Shown: piece by piece, positions 17,638 to 25,717 of the stretch
Position numbering within the stretch: the first letter of the stretch is position 1
Layout of the letters: each line of letters opens with the position of its first letter
Source: Sphingopyxis sp. KK2
Lineage (GTDB): Bacteria > Pseudomonadota > Alphaproteobacteria > Sphingomonadales > Sphingomonadaceae
Direction: 5' to 3'
DNA: 52,793 bases
Assembly: GCF_001990265.1 (NCBI RefSeq)
Contig: NZ_LYVN01000012.1
Coordinates: 1 to 52,793 of the forward strand
Made by a program: the position numbers and the translations under genes
The notes under the pieces: model-generated
The model's input: the letters and a program-made list of their open reading frames with translations, nothing else
The model's database searches: none
Told to the model about the DNA's origin: nothing

Positions 17638-20121
17638 TCACCATTTTCTGGTGAGACGGATACCCAGTTCGCGCGGGCGCGAGACCGAGAAGGCTTCGCC
17701 CCAGTCGCCCACGAGCGCATAAGACGACAAGGTCCGAACATTGGCACCATAGACGACCCGCTTGTTGGTCAGGTTGGTCCCGAACAACTCGATCTTCCAG
17801 TCGTCGACGTCATACCCGATGCTGCCATTGAACATGATGTACGCGGGCGCCTTGCGAGCAGGCGCGTTGATGCTCAGACTCCGAAGTTGATTGATCGTGG
17901 AGCTGCGGAAATCGAAGCCGAGATTGAAGGTCAGTGCGCTGTCCGCGAAATTATGCTCGTAGGTGAGCGAACCGGCGCCGCTCCAGTCGGGCGCACCGGG
18001 CAGCCGGTCGCCCGAGCTGCCGTGGATGGCGTCCGGCACGATGCCGCCTGCGGCATTCCCGGCGGGATAGCTGAAGTCGCCCGTCAGTCGCGCGCGGGCG
18101 TACGCCAACCCCAGGCTGAAGCTCAGGCCCTGCGGGCCGATGGGACCCTGGAGTTCGGCCTCGAAGCCCTTCGACGTGGCCTCGGTTCCGTTCACAACGG
18201 CGGGATAGAGGTTGAACGGCGTTTGCAGATCGATCTGCGGATCGTCCCATTTGATGTAGAAAGCGCTCAGCGAATAATAGATGCGCGAGAATTTGCCCTT
18301 CGCTCCGATTTCGAAGTTGTTGGTGCGATCGGGCTTGTAGACCAGCAGCGGCTCGGGCTCGAGGCCGAGGCCCGAGAGCGCGAATGCGTTGGTCCCGCCG
18401 CGGCGGAAGCCTTGCGAGAAGGTGGCGTAAATCTGGCCATCCTCATACCATTTGTACGATGTGTTCAGCTTGAAGATCTGGTCGGTGACCTTGTTCGCAT
18501 TGGCAGCGGCAAAGTCGAAGATGAACAGCTGGCTTGCGCCCGCCAGCGTCGAACTGAATTTCTGCCGGAAGATGCGGGCGCCGCCGGTGACCGACCAGGC
18601 ATCGGTCACGTGCCAGGTCAGATCGCCGTAGAAGGAAATCTCGTTGAACTTCTGGTTCGCCACCTGGCCATAGGTTTCGCCATCGGCAAGCGTCGGCACA
18701 TACCCGCCTCCAAGGACGCGTGGGACGCGCGACCCGCTTGCAGCGAAGCTCTGATCGCTTGCGCCGGGGGCGTAAACGAACAGGCCGATCCGGCGCTTGT
18801 GCTGCTGAAGGAATACGCCGGCCGTGTAGTCGATGGGTCCGCCCTCGCTGGACACGATGCGCAGTTCCTGCGTCCAGGAGCGTTCGTTGTCGGAATTCAG
18901 CACGGGCAATACGGCGCGCGGGTTGGCGGGCGTTCCGGTATAATAGACACCGTAAGGCGAGCCGAGCAGAGCGACCGTGGAGTCGTTGACGATTTCCCCT
19001 TCGGTCTTGCCGTAGGCGATCGTCGAGGAAACGGTGGCGAAGCCGAGGTCGTAGCTCATGTCGAGCGTTGCAAGCTGCGTGCGGCGCTCCCAGGGTTCCA
19101 GGGTTGGAACCGAGCGCTCATAGTCGCCCGTGGCCTCCAATGTGCGTCGCGGATCGAGCGGCGAAGGCCCGCCGGCAAAAGCATTGTTGTCGATATTGCC
19201 GCCGTTGCCGCGTGACTTCGCGAAATTATAGGCGAGGTTTACCGAAAGATCGTCGGTCGGTTCCCACAGAAGCGAAGCCCGCGCCGAAGTCGTTCGCGCA
19301 AAGTTATAATCCTTCTTGTCGAAATAGACGCCGGGGCTGTTGGCAACATCAGCTTGGTCCGCGAGCACAGGGGCTCCGGTGAGATAGCTGTCTCCTTGCC
19401 GTTTCAGCACATCGCGGGCATTGATGAAGCCGCCTTCATATTCGTGCCGGGCATTAAGACGCAGCGCCAGACGGTCGCCGATCGGAAGGTTGACCGTTCC
19501 TGCGAACAGATAGGAGGGATCGCTCGAATGGGCGGTCGTTCCGATAGAAGCGGTGACCGATCCGCTGGTCTCGCCCAGCCGCGGCTCGTTGGGAACGATA
19601 CGCACCGCGCCGGCAAGCGAGCCGGCTCCATAGAGCGTTCCCTGCGGTCCGCGCAGAACTTCGACGCGCCCGATGTCATAAAGCGGCAGCGACCCCGTTA
19701 TGGACGCATTGCCGAGGTAGAAACCCACCGGTGACTGAAAGTAGCGCGCGGCCGCGGTCGTCGGCTGCGAGGCGTTGAGGCCGCGAATGATGGGAATCTG
19801 CGATGCCGACGTGCGCGCGCCGCTATCGATGATGTTGAAGTTTGGAACCTGACGGGTCAGCGATGCGACATCGGTTACATTGGCGCGCTCGAGCTGCTCG
19901 TTGCCATAGGCCGAGATATTGAAGGGCAGGCTCGTCACCGTCTCTTCGCGGCGGCTTGCGGTCACGATGATGTCGCCCTGGTTCTCGACCTCTTTGGAGG
20001 CTGGCGCAGCTTCCTGCGCCTGCACGTCCATCGCCGGCAGCAGCGCTGCAAGACCGACCAGACAGCTGGCGGCGTGCAGCATGGCCCTGCGGCGTTGCAT
20101 GGTCCTTTGGTGTGTGATCAT
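17638..20121 (-). CDS. TonB-dependent outer-membrane receptor
   Basis: An 827-residue receptor for active uptake across the outer membrane. A signal peptide ends near A-Q-A-Q-E, and a TonB box-like G-D-I-I-V-T-A-S-R-R is followed by the plug domain (N-I-S-A-Y-G, R-Q-V-P-N-F-N-I, I-I-R-G-L-N, V-E-V-L-R-G-P-Q-G-T-L-Y-G). The beta-barrel ends in the terminal R-L-T-R-K-W with the C-terminal aromatic. It is of the sphingomonad catabolic type, with no siderophore signature. I chose the internal ATG (M-I-T-H-Q-R) because AAGGGGAG lies seven bases before it; a start 21 bases upstream lacks such a site. A cluster dyad is found in its promoter. Confidence 0.93.
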   Translation of the reverse strand: MITHQRTMQRRRAMLHAASCLVGLAALLPAMDVQAQEAAPASKEVENQGDIIVTASRREETVTSLPFNISAYGNEQLERANVTDVASLTRQVPNFNIIDSGARTSASQIPIIRGLNASQPTTAAARYFQSPVGFYLGNASITGSLPLYDIGRVEVLRGPQGTLYGAGSLAGAVRIVPNEPRLGETSGSVTASIGTTAHSSDPSYLFAGTVNLPIGDRLALRLNARHEYEGGFINARDVLKRQGDSYLTGAPVLADQADVANSPGVYFDKKDYNFARTTSARASLLWEPTDDLSVNLAYNFAKSRGNGGNIDNNAFAGGPSPLDPRRTLEATGDYERSVPTLEPWERRTQLATLDMSYDLGFATVSSTIAYGKTEGEIVNDSTVALLGSPYGVYYTGTPANPRAVLPVLNSDNERSWTQELRIVSSEGGPIDYTAGVFLQQHKRRIGLFVYAPGASDQSFAASGSRVPRVLGGGYVPTLADGETYGQVANQKFNEISFYGDLTWHVTDAWSVTGGARIFRQKFSSTLAGASQLFIFDFAAANANKVTDQIFKLNTSYKWYEDGQIYATFSQGFRRGGTNAFALSGLGLEPEPLLVYKPDRTNNFEIGAKGKFSRIYYSLSAFYIKWDDPQIDLQTPFNLYPAVVNGTEATSKGFEAELQGPIGPQGLSFSLGLAYARARLTGDFSYPAGNAAGGIVPDAIHGSSGDRLPGAPDWSGAGSLTYEHNFADSALTFNLGFDFRSSTINQLRSLSINAPARKAPAYIMFNGSIGYDVDDWKIELFGTNLTNKRVVYGANVRTLSSYALVGDWGEAFSVSRPRELGIRLTRKW

Positions 20122-20739
20122 CGCTTTACTCCCCTTGCTCATTGTTTGTGTGACGGCTTTGTCGGTGTCTGTCCGGCGGCTGAGCTGCCTGCCGTGCTGT
20201 CAGCATTTGTCGGGTGCTTGAGCTGGGGAGGCGCCGGGGGGCGGCCGCGCCAGGGAAGCGACATCGCCCGATCATCGGTCGGATGGCCAATGTGCGATCG
20301 CCGATGACACGCGACATATCCGCATCCTCCCGGACGTTGGAATCTGCACCGGCAGCTGGTGGCCGCCGTTTTCATCACTAATGTTATGTCAAATATTTCG
20401 GGGATGTCGAGAGCGATTTTCATGCATGTTCGCGGAACGACCAGAATGAGCCCCGCCATGGGTTTGCCTGTCACAAACCATTGAAAAATGAGGCTTAAAG
20501 TACCTGCTTCGAGACGTTCGAAACGCTCTCGCCATGCGCTCGGACAATTTTCCGCCTCGCATGTGATATATTTGCAACGACAGTCGTTCTTGAAAATATG
20601 GCGGCGCCGACTTCCTGCGCCCGAGTCGGCCGGCGGGACACGCGCGCGGACCGGCTCGTCCTGCGGCGGGATGCGTCTCGCGATCCAGCGATCGCAAGCG
20701 GGCGCCCGCCCTTGAAACGGGTGAAACCGGGCGTGGCGG
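20122..20739. other. Promoter region of the receptor gene and MFS tail
   Basis: About 620 bases without a gene. The receptor promoter and dyad are at 20369-20392; the rest shows nothing recognisable. Confidence 0.5.
20369..20392. promoter_or_regulatory. Shared dyad upstream of the TonB receptor
   Basis: Read on the plus strand: TTTTCATCAC, TAAT, GTTATGTCAA. The right arm is identical to that of the MFS site. On the minus (coding) strand it gives a perfect TTGACA, a likely -35, about 250 bases before the receptor start. Confidence 0.55.
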
Positions 20740-22068
20740 TCATGGCGTCACCTTCCCGAAATCTGCTTGCGCGGTTCGCAAGGGCGCCAGATTGCAATAG
20801 TGGGCACAGAACAAAATGATCCACGACAACAGGATCAGCGCGCCACCGACGCTCAGAAATGCCTCGACCGACCAGTGGGTCAGAAACCAGCCTGTGAATT
20901 TGGTCCCGCCTGCAGTGCCCAGCGCGTGGATGGCAGGGAAGGCCACAAAAATTCTACCCGACCTGTCCAGTTCACGCGCAATGCCCAGCAGATAGGCGTA
21001 GGCTGCGGTAACGAAGGCGCCCTGGATCGCCAGCGCCGCGATAAACACGTCGGGCTGGCGAAACGTCAGGGCAGGATAGGTCAGCACGACTGCAGCCATC
21101 GCAACGGTTATCATCGTTATTGGCGATCCCAGCCGTCTGCCGATCAGGGCCGGCGCAATGCCGCCGACCAGCGAGCCGATGAGTCCAGCCGCGACAAGCG
21201 CGCCCGCCCCGTTCACTTCCATCCCGTTCGCAACGCCTATGACGCCCACGAAATTGTAAATGCCACCCCAGCTCACGCCAAGGAAGATCGCCCCCGCCAC
21301 CATCGCCAGCAGCGGAGCGGCGAGCATCCGCGCGGACAGCCGATCCTGCTGGACGTGCGACGCGTGCGCCGCATCGGACGATAGCAGGCGACGCCCTAAC
21401 CCCAGCGCCAAGGGCGTCGAAATGGCGAACAGGATCGCGCCCATCAGGAATGTCTGGACGATGCCGATGCCCGGCATTGCGAAGGAGATGAGCGTCGCGA
21501 TCAACGTCGAGCCGAATATGGCAAGACTATAGGTCCGGGTAGGATTTGGGGTGTCGCCGAGGATGGCGAAGGCGGGCGTGGCGGCGAAGCCCGTCGAGAG
21601 GCCGATTACGAACCATCCGGCGACCAGGGACGACAGATCCGAGAAAAAGGAAATGAAAAGCAGCGAGCCTGCAGCAACGAGCAAAGCGGCGGCGCTGGAT
21701 GTCATGACATTCACACGCCTGAGCCATAAGGGACCCGCGGCGATGACAATGCCGTGTCCAAGGACATAGGCCGAACCAACCGAACCCATCTGGCTTTCGT
21801 TGAGCTTCATGCCTTCGCGCAGCAACTCGAGGACCGTCGGAAGGATATTCGTCGGAAGGATGCCCAGCGTCCAGATGAGGCCTGCGCAGAGAAGGAGAAC
21901 GGTCGCTCGATCCGATTGCGGTCGCACCTTTGACAGATAGGCATCCCTCGCATTGGGCGTTCGGACGGCAGGATGTGGCAAGTCAGCCTTCACGCCGGTA
22001 GCGACTTCGCACGCCGTAGCTGGTTCGCCACTCTCGCCGCCGGCGGCCCACGGTCCGGATTCAGTCAT
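20740..22068 (-). CDS. MFS permease of the PhyH cluster
   Basis: A 442-residue major-facilitator protein with about 12 hydrophobic helices and a hydrophilic N-terminal extension of roughly 45 residues. No family fingerprint points to a substrate. Together with the TonB receptor it offers a full two-membrane import path, although export of a product cannot be excluded. I chose M-T-E-S-G-P-W as start (GGAG about nine bases upstream). The promoter is well formed on the minus strand, TTGACA at 22217-22222 and TATTGT at 22195-22200 with a 16-bp spacer, and is overlapped by the cluster dyad. Confidence 0.82.
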   Translation of the reverse strand: MTESGPWAAGGESGEPATACEVATGVKADLPHPAVRTPNARDAYLSKVRPQSDRATVLLLCAGLIWTLGILPTNILPTVLELLREGMKLNESQMGSVGSAYVLGHGIVIAAGPLWLRRVNVMTSSAAALLVAAGSLLFISFFSDLSSLVAGWFVIGLSTGFAATPAFAILGDTPNPTRTYSLAIFGSTLIATLISFAMPGIGIVQTFLMGAILFAISTPLALGLGRRLLSSDAAHASHVQQDRLSARMLAAPLLAMVAGAIFLGVSWGGIYNFVGVIGVANGMEVNGAGALVAAGLIGSLVGGIAPALIGRRLGSPITMITVAMAAVVLTYPALTFRQPDVFIAALAIQGAFVTAAYAYLLGIARELDRSGRIFVAFPAIHALGTAGGTKFTGWFLTHWSVEAFLSVGGALILLSWIILFCAHYCNLAPLRTAQADFGKVTP

Positions 22069-22649
22069 ATCGTTGCTCCGGTGGACGGCCATGGAGGCTG
22101 CCTGCCCAGGAGATGTCACGCACGGGGTTCGGCCTGTGTCAGCCTTCGCCCGCCGCTCGGTTTCCCGGTTCGGCTCGTCGTCCAGTCGACTCGGACAATA
22201 ATCGTAACAATAGTTATGTCAACGGTCGGGCCGGCCCGGGCTCGAGGCGCTTCGGTGCGGCACCCGTCCCGCGGAATCGGGCAGCCGTCGTCGCAAACCG
22301 TCCTTCCGCCTTGGCGGGCGATCTGCCGTTGTTGTTATACCCCCGGTAACGTCGAGTTCCGCCCGGCAGAAATCGCACGGCGGGGTGGGAGGGCAAGATA
22401 GCTTCGCACGCGTCGCCGTTTTCGAGGGTAAGACAAAAGGAGGAGGCGCGACCGCATTCCATCGGCAGATGGCACCGCGGACGTTAGAGTCGGTGCGACA
22501 TCGTATCCGTGACGATCACCCAGGGGGCCAGCCGGGGGGATCGGAGGTGGTGCGCGAAGTGCTCGGCAAGCGTCCAGCGCATCGAGGTCATTGCGCGGGA
22601 CTTGGCGACAGTCCCAAGCCGGCCTTGGGTCCGACGCCGGCTTGGGCCG
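22069..22649. other. Control region between MFS and TetR2 genes
   Basis: About 580 bases holding the MFS promoter and dyad (22195-22222). The remainder has G/C-rich short repeats but no gene. Confidence 0.5.
22199..22222. promoter_or_regulatory. Shared dyad overlapping the MFS promoter
   Basis: Arms TAATCGTAAC and GTTATGTCAA around AATA; the inner TAAC-N4-GTTA is a perfect dyad. It spans the -35 and spacer of the minus-strand TTGACA-16-TATTGT promoter, so a bound TetR would block polymerase. Confidence 0.65.
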
Positions 22650-23321
22650 TTACCGCCGAACCGCTTTCGCGGGCGGTTCGATCATCTTGAGAACGGCATC
22701 GGTCAGTTCGTCCATGCGGGTCCCGACAAAGCGTTCGGGCTCGATCGGGAACATCATCGCCCAGCCGTCCGCGAGGGCAGCGATCTGATCGGCGATGATA
22801 TCGGCGGCGATGTCGTCTCGTACCTCCCCCGACCGTTGCTGCATGGCTACCGTCGCCGTGAGCCTGGCGCGGTACGCCGAATATCGGCGCTGATAAATCT
22901 CTGCCAATGCCGGTTCATGGCGGGCCTGCGCCAGCAGCTGAAACTGCGCCATCCATTGGTCGGAATCGGTATTCATTTCTTTCCAGCGGCGGAATCGCTG
23001 CCTCAAGTCGCCCACTGCTCCGCCTATGTCCAGCAGCGTGTCCCACTCGTCGAACAGATGCTCGAGGATAGCGCGAACCATCGCTTCCTTGTTCTGGAAA
23101 TAATAGGTGACGGCCCCCGTCGTGTGTCCCGCCCGGCTCGCGACCTTGCGGAGCGAAGCACCGCTATATCCGAGTTCCGCAATCGTCGCGATGCCGGCGC
23201 GGAGCAGTTCGTTCCGTTTGCTTTCGCGGTCCCCCACGGGGCGGCCTCGACGCGCTACCGTCTGGTCGTCTGGATCGCCGTCGTCTTCGAACGCGGCTGC
23301 GGGAGCATGCTTGGTCATCAT
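22650..23321 (-). CDS. TetR-family regulator 2 of the PhyH cluster
   Basis: A 223-residue TetR repressor. The HTH reads A-S-L-R-K-V-A-S-R-A-G-H-T-T-G-A-V-T-Y-Y-F-Q-N-K-E and is preceded by R-R-G-R-P-V-G-D-R-E-S, almost the same as TetR1. The ligand domain is only moderately alike (shared P-D/A-F-Q-L-L-A/T-x-A-R-H and D-G-W-A-M-M-x-P-I-E-P-x-R-F). Two regulators reading one operator with different ligand domains could integrate substrate and intermediate signals. No full dyad is clear in front of it; a lone half-site TTAAGGCAAC lies at 23355-23364. Confidence 0.87.
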   Translation of the reverse strand: MMTKHAPAAAFEDDGDPDDQTVARRGRPVGDRESKRNELLRAGIATIAELGYSGASLRKVASRAGHTTGAVTYYFQNKEAMVRAILEHLFDEWDTLLDIGGAVGDLRQRFRRWKEMNTDSDQWMAQFQLLAQARHEPALAEIYQRRYSAYRARLTATVAMQQRSGEVRDDIAADIIADQIAALADGWAMMFPIEPERFVGTRMDELTDAVLKMIEPPAKAVRR

Positions 23322-23473
23322 GCCACCACCCCTACAGAAACAATCCGCAAAAGCAATTAAGGCAACGAATGATCTAAGATTGCGGGACGACCATCGAATC
23401 TATGGCCCTGAAGAACTCGCTGGTAACTTGTCTGCCGTTCCCCAGGGCCGCGATGGAGAACGGCCTCGTCCGG

Positions 23474-24337
23474 TCAGTTCTTCAGGAAATCGCCGAGCTC
23501 GGTGAAGTTCACCATCCACACGCCGAACGTTCCGACGGGATATTGCGACCGGAAACCAAGTATCCGCTGGACCCGCTCGGGAAGGTCGCGAACCAGTGCA
23601 GGATCAGCAAGGAACGGTAGCGCGTCTCCCGGGGTCAGATATCCCACAACCAGAGGAATTGTGATGCCGCGGCGATAAACGTCGCGGGTCCGGTTCGCAC
23701 CGCCGGCATGGACCGTTTTGCCGCTGAAGAAGACGGCATCGCCGGCTTCCATTTCCACCGGAACCGACATCTCATGCGAGCCGAGTTCGTCGAAATCGGC
23801 CCATTTGTGGCTGCCGGGAATAACGCGCGTCGCGCCATTCTCCTCGGTGAAATCGGTGAGGGCGATGATGAAATTGACGATGATCTCCGGCCCGGAAGGC
23901 CCCATCGCCTTGAAGGGCGGCCACGCGCCGAGGTCGCGATGCAACATCTGGGCGGGGCTGTTCGGGCCGATTTCGATGACCTGCGACGTGTCCAGCCAGT
24001 AGGTGCCGGACTCCTTCAGAAAGATCGCGTCACCAAGCGCATGGTAGAGGTCATGATCGAGAATTTCCTCCCGGAAGGTGCGGCTTGCCCGGGTTACGTC
24101 GGTCAGGCGCTTTGTATTGGCGCCGTGAAATTCCTTGATCCCCTCCTCGTCATGCTTGCTCCCGACCGACAGGGCCTGCATCGATGGCTCGATGTCGGCA
24201 TTGAGGGCGCGAACCTGGTCGGAGGTCAGGTAGTTTTTGAGGATGACGCAGCCGTCCTCCCCGACAATCGCGAGGATGTCCTCGATGGGGGCCGTGCTCG
24301 GCACCGAGCGGATTGCGCTTTTCGTAAGGGTAGTCAT
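23474..24337 (-). CDS. PhyH-family Fe(II)/2OG dioxygenase 3, divergent type
   Basis: A 287-residue dioxygenase of another PhyH subgroup. The iron ligands are H133-R-D135 in M-L-H-R-D-L-G-A-W-P and H210 in T-V-H-A-G-G-A-N. The block E-I-I-V-N-F-I-I-A-L-T-D-F-T-E-E-N-G-A-T-R-V-I-P-G-S-H recalls the FtmOx1-like group known for multi-step oxidations of natural products, and R222/R223 in Y-R-R-G-I-T may bind 2OG. It shares little beyond the core with dioxygenases 1 and 2, so it probably performs a different step. AAAGGA lies upstream of the ATG, and the cluster dyad is at 24455-24478. Confidence 0.87.
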   Translation of the reverse strand: MTTLTKSAIRSVPSTAPIEDILAIVGEDGCVILKNYLTSDQVRALNADIEPSMQALSVGSKHDEEGIKEFHGANTKRLTDVTRASRTFREEILDHDLYHALGDAIFLKESGTYWLDTSQVIEIGPNSPAQMLHRDLGAWPPFKAMGPSGPEIIVNFIIALTDFTEENGATRVIPGSHKWADFDELGSHEMSVPVEMEAGDAVFFSGKTVHAGGANRTRDVYRRGITIPLVVGYLTPGDALPFLADPALVRDLPERVQRILGFRSQYPVGTFGVWMVNFTELGDFLKN

Positions 24338-24694
24338 TGAGGCGTTATCCTTTCCCGATCAACGGATCCCGATGATGGACGCGACATCATGTCTGTCAGG
24401 CTTTTCGATGCGGAAATCCGTGCGTTTGCCGGTGCTCCCACGTCCCACCAAACATTATCCTAACGATAGTTTTGTAAAAGTCGACCCCTCGAAACATGTG
24501 CGGTGTAAAATCGAAATCGCGCGCGGCCCGGTCAGATCAAGTTGGGCGGTCTCGAGACAGGTGGAACGATATGGGCGGCGCCGTTCCAAAGCGTCCGCTG
24601 GCGAGGCAGCGCCGCTTTTGAGATCGGAGATCCGGCGCGGCGTGCCGTCACGACGTAGATCTACGGCCCGAACGTGCGGACCGCTGGCATGTCC
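24338..24694. other. PhyH3 leader and right edge of the cluster
   Basis: It contains the last cluster dyad (24455-24478) and nothing else recognised. Confidence 0.5.
24455..24478. promoter_or_regulatory. Shared dyad at the PhyH3 promoter
   Basis: Arms TTATCCTAAC and GTTTTGTAAA around GATA. On the minus strand TTTACA serves as -35 with TAATGT about 15 bases on, in nearly the same arrangement as the MFS promoter. Confidence 0.6.
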
Positions 24695-24968
24695 TCAGGC
24701 CAGTTCGGGGTCGATCCCGCCCGCTTCGAGACGCTCGATCAGGGGGCGCAGCTGCCGGGTTTTGCGCCCGGGCCCAGATCTCATCCTCCAGCTGCTCGCT
24801 GGACGCTTTCCTGATATCCTGAACCCTATATTCTGCGAACCGGCCCCTCGCGTCGAAGCCGCCGGCTACTATGGCCATCGCGGCGCGATTGCCGACGCGG
24901 ACGAAGTGCCAGATCCCGTCTTTCGACCGTCCCCAAAGTTGGACGGAATTTTCGTCGCTACCGGCCAT
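24695..24968 (-). pseudogene. Small conserved protein, frameshifted
   Basis: From ATG 24968 (GGAGG seven bases upstream) the frame encodes S-V-Q-L-W-G-R-S-K-D-G-I-W-H-F-V-R-V-G-N-R, then A-A-M-A-I-V-A-G-G-F-D, G-R-F-A-E-Y-R-V-Q-D-I-R and E-D-E-I-W-A-R-A-Q, after which it turns Arg/Pro-rich. If one base of the T4 run at 24760-24763 is removed, the frame continues as T-R-Q-L-R-P-L-I-E-R-L-E-A-G-G-I-D-P-E-L-A and stops at 24695, giving a clean protein of about 90 residues. So this is a single-base insertion in a homopolymer, real or a sequencing error. Function unknown. Confidence 0.65.
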
Positions 24969-25019
24969 GGCTTCGCCTCCTGTGGTGTCTATCGCGAGCC
25001 GGGGTGAACCATGTCAGGA

Positions 25020-25217
25020 CTACATTGGCAACGGACGGTCTCCGGTCCAAAGCTGCGCGAGCTTGTCGGCGATCGCTTTCCAGCGTGCGACGCCCGCAGC
25101 GTCGTTCGCGGCCGCGAGGATCGCGATGCGTTCTGCAATGTGAAGCGCGGCAGTGTCGCCATGCTCCTGCTCCAACAGCAGTGCGCACGCCCATAGCTCC
25201 TTGTCGGGCGTCATCAT
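25020..25217 (-). CDS. DUF6961-like small protein
   Basis: A 65-residue protein, M-M-T-P-D-K-E-L-W-A-C-A-L-L-L then H-G-D-T-A-A-L-H-I-A-E-R-I. It is helical and resembles short sphingomonad proteins of the type T-P-E-R-E-L-W-A-C-A-x-x-L with a following H-G and a mid-protein A-x-R. The frame is open much further upstream, but that part is low-complexity and unlike protein. The start may be the first or the second ATG. It sits 51 bases downstream of the frameshifted gene's start, on the same strand. Confidence 0.6.
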   Translation of the reverse strand: MMTPDKELWACALLLEQEHGDTAALHIAERIAILAAANDAAGVARWKAIADKLAQLWTGDRPLPM

Positions 25218-25717
25218 GCGGCGATGACAGCATGGCGGGCGGCGTCGCGCAACAGGCGGCCGATGTTCGTGGGGATGGCTTCCCGGGCCCCAGAGAATGT
25301 TCGAACCGGGATCGGCAGGGGCGGACCACCGCAGGACGAGGACTTTCGGCTTTGGCCGGGCGGAGCTTGGCCGTATTCGGGCGCGCGGCTTGAAGCCGGA
25401 AAGCGTCCTTGTCCCCGCGGCAAAAGCGGCCACCGGTAAGGACAGGGGCCGAAGCCTGACATGTCCTGCACCTGAAAATGCCGGCAGACCGGGTGCGCGC
25501 GACGTGCCGGAGGCTTCCGCCAAATTAATCGAGCGACTGCAAAATCATCGGATGGACGTCGGCGCGCGACGACGCAGAGCACGAATGCATCAGGTTGCTG
25601 AAACATGCGTCCACCGCGATCTTTTTCATCCTTTGCAGACCGCGGTTCCGGTCGCGGAGCCCACGATAAGACAAGTGTCGCTCGTGGCGGGGCCGAAGAG
25701 CGTCGACGCGGTCGCTG
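25218..25717. other. 500-base stretch without a supported gene
   Basis: No frame has a family pattern or a good ribosome site. Nothing else is seen. Confidence 0.45.

Noticed and set aside
24237-25007. A 256-codon plus-strand frame
   Set aside because: It overlaps the PhyH3 start and the frameshifted small gene in antisense and has no protein-like pattern.
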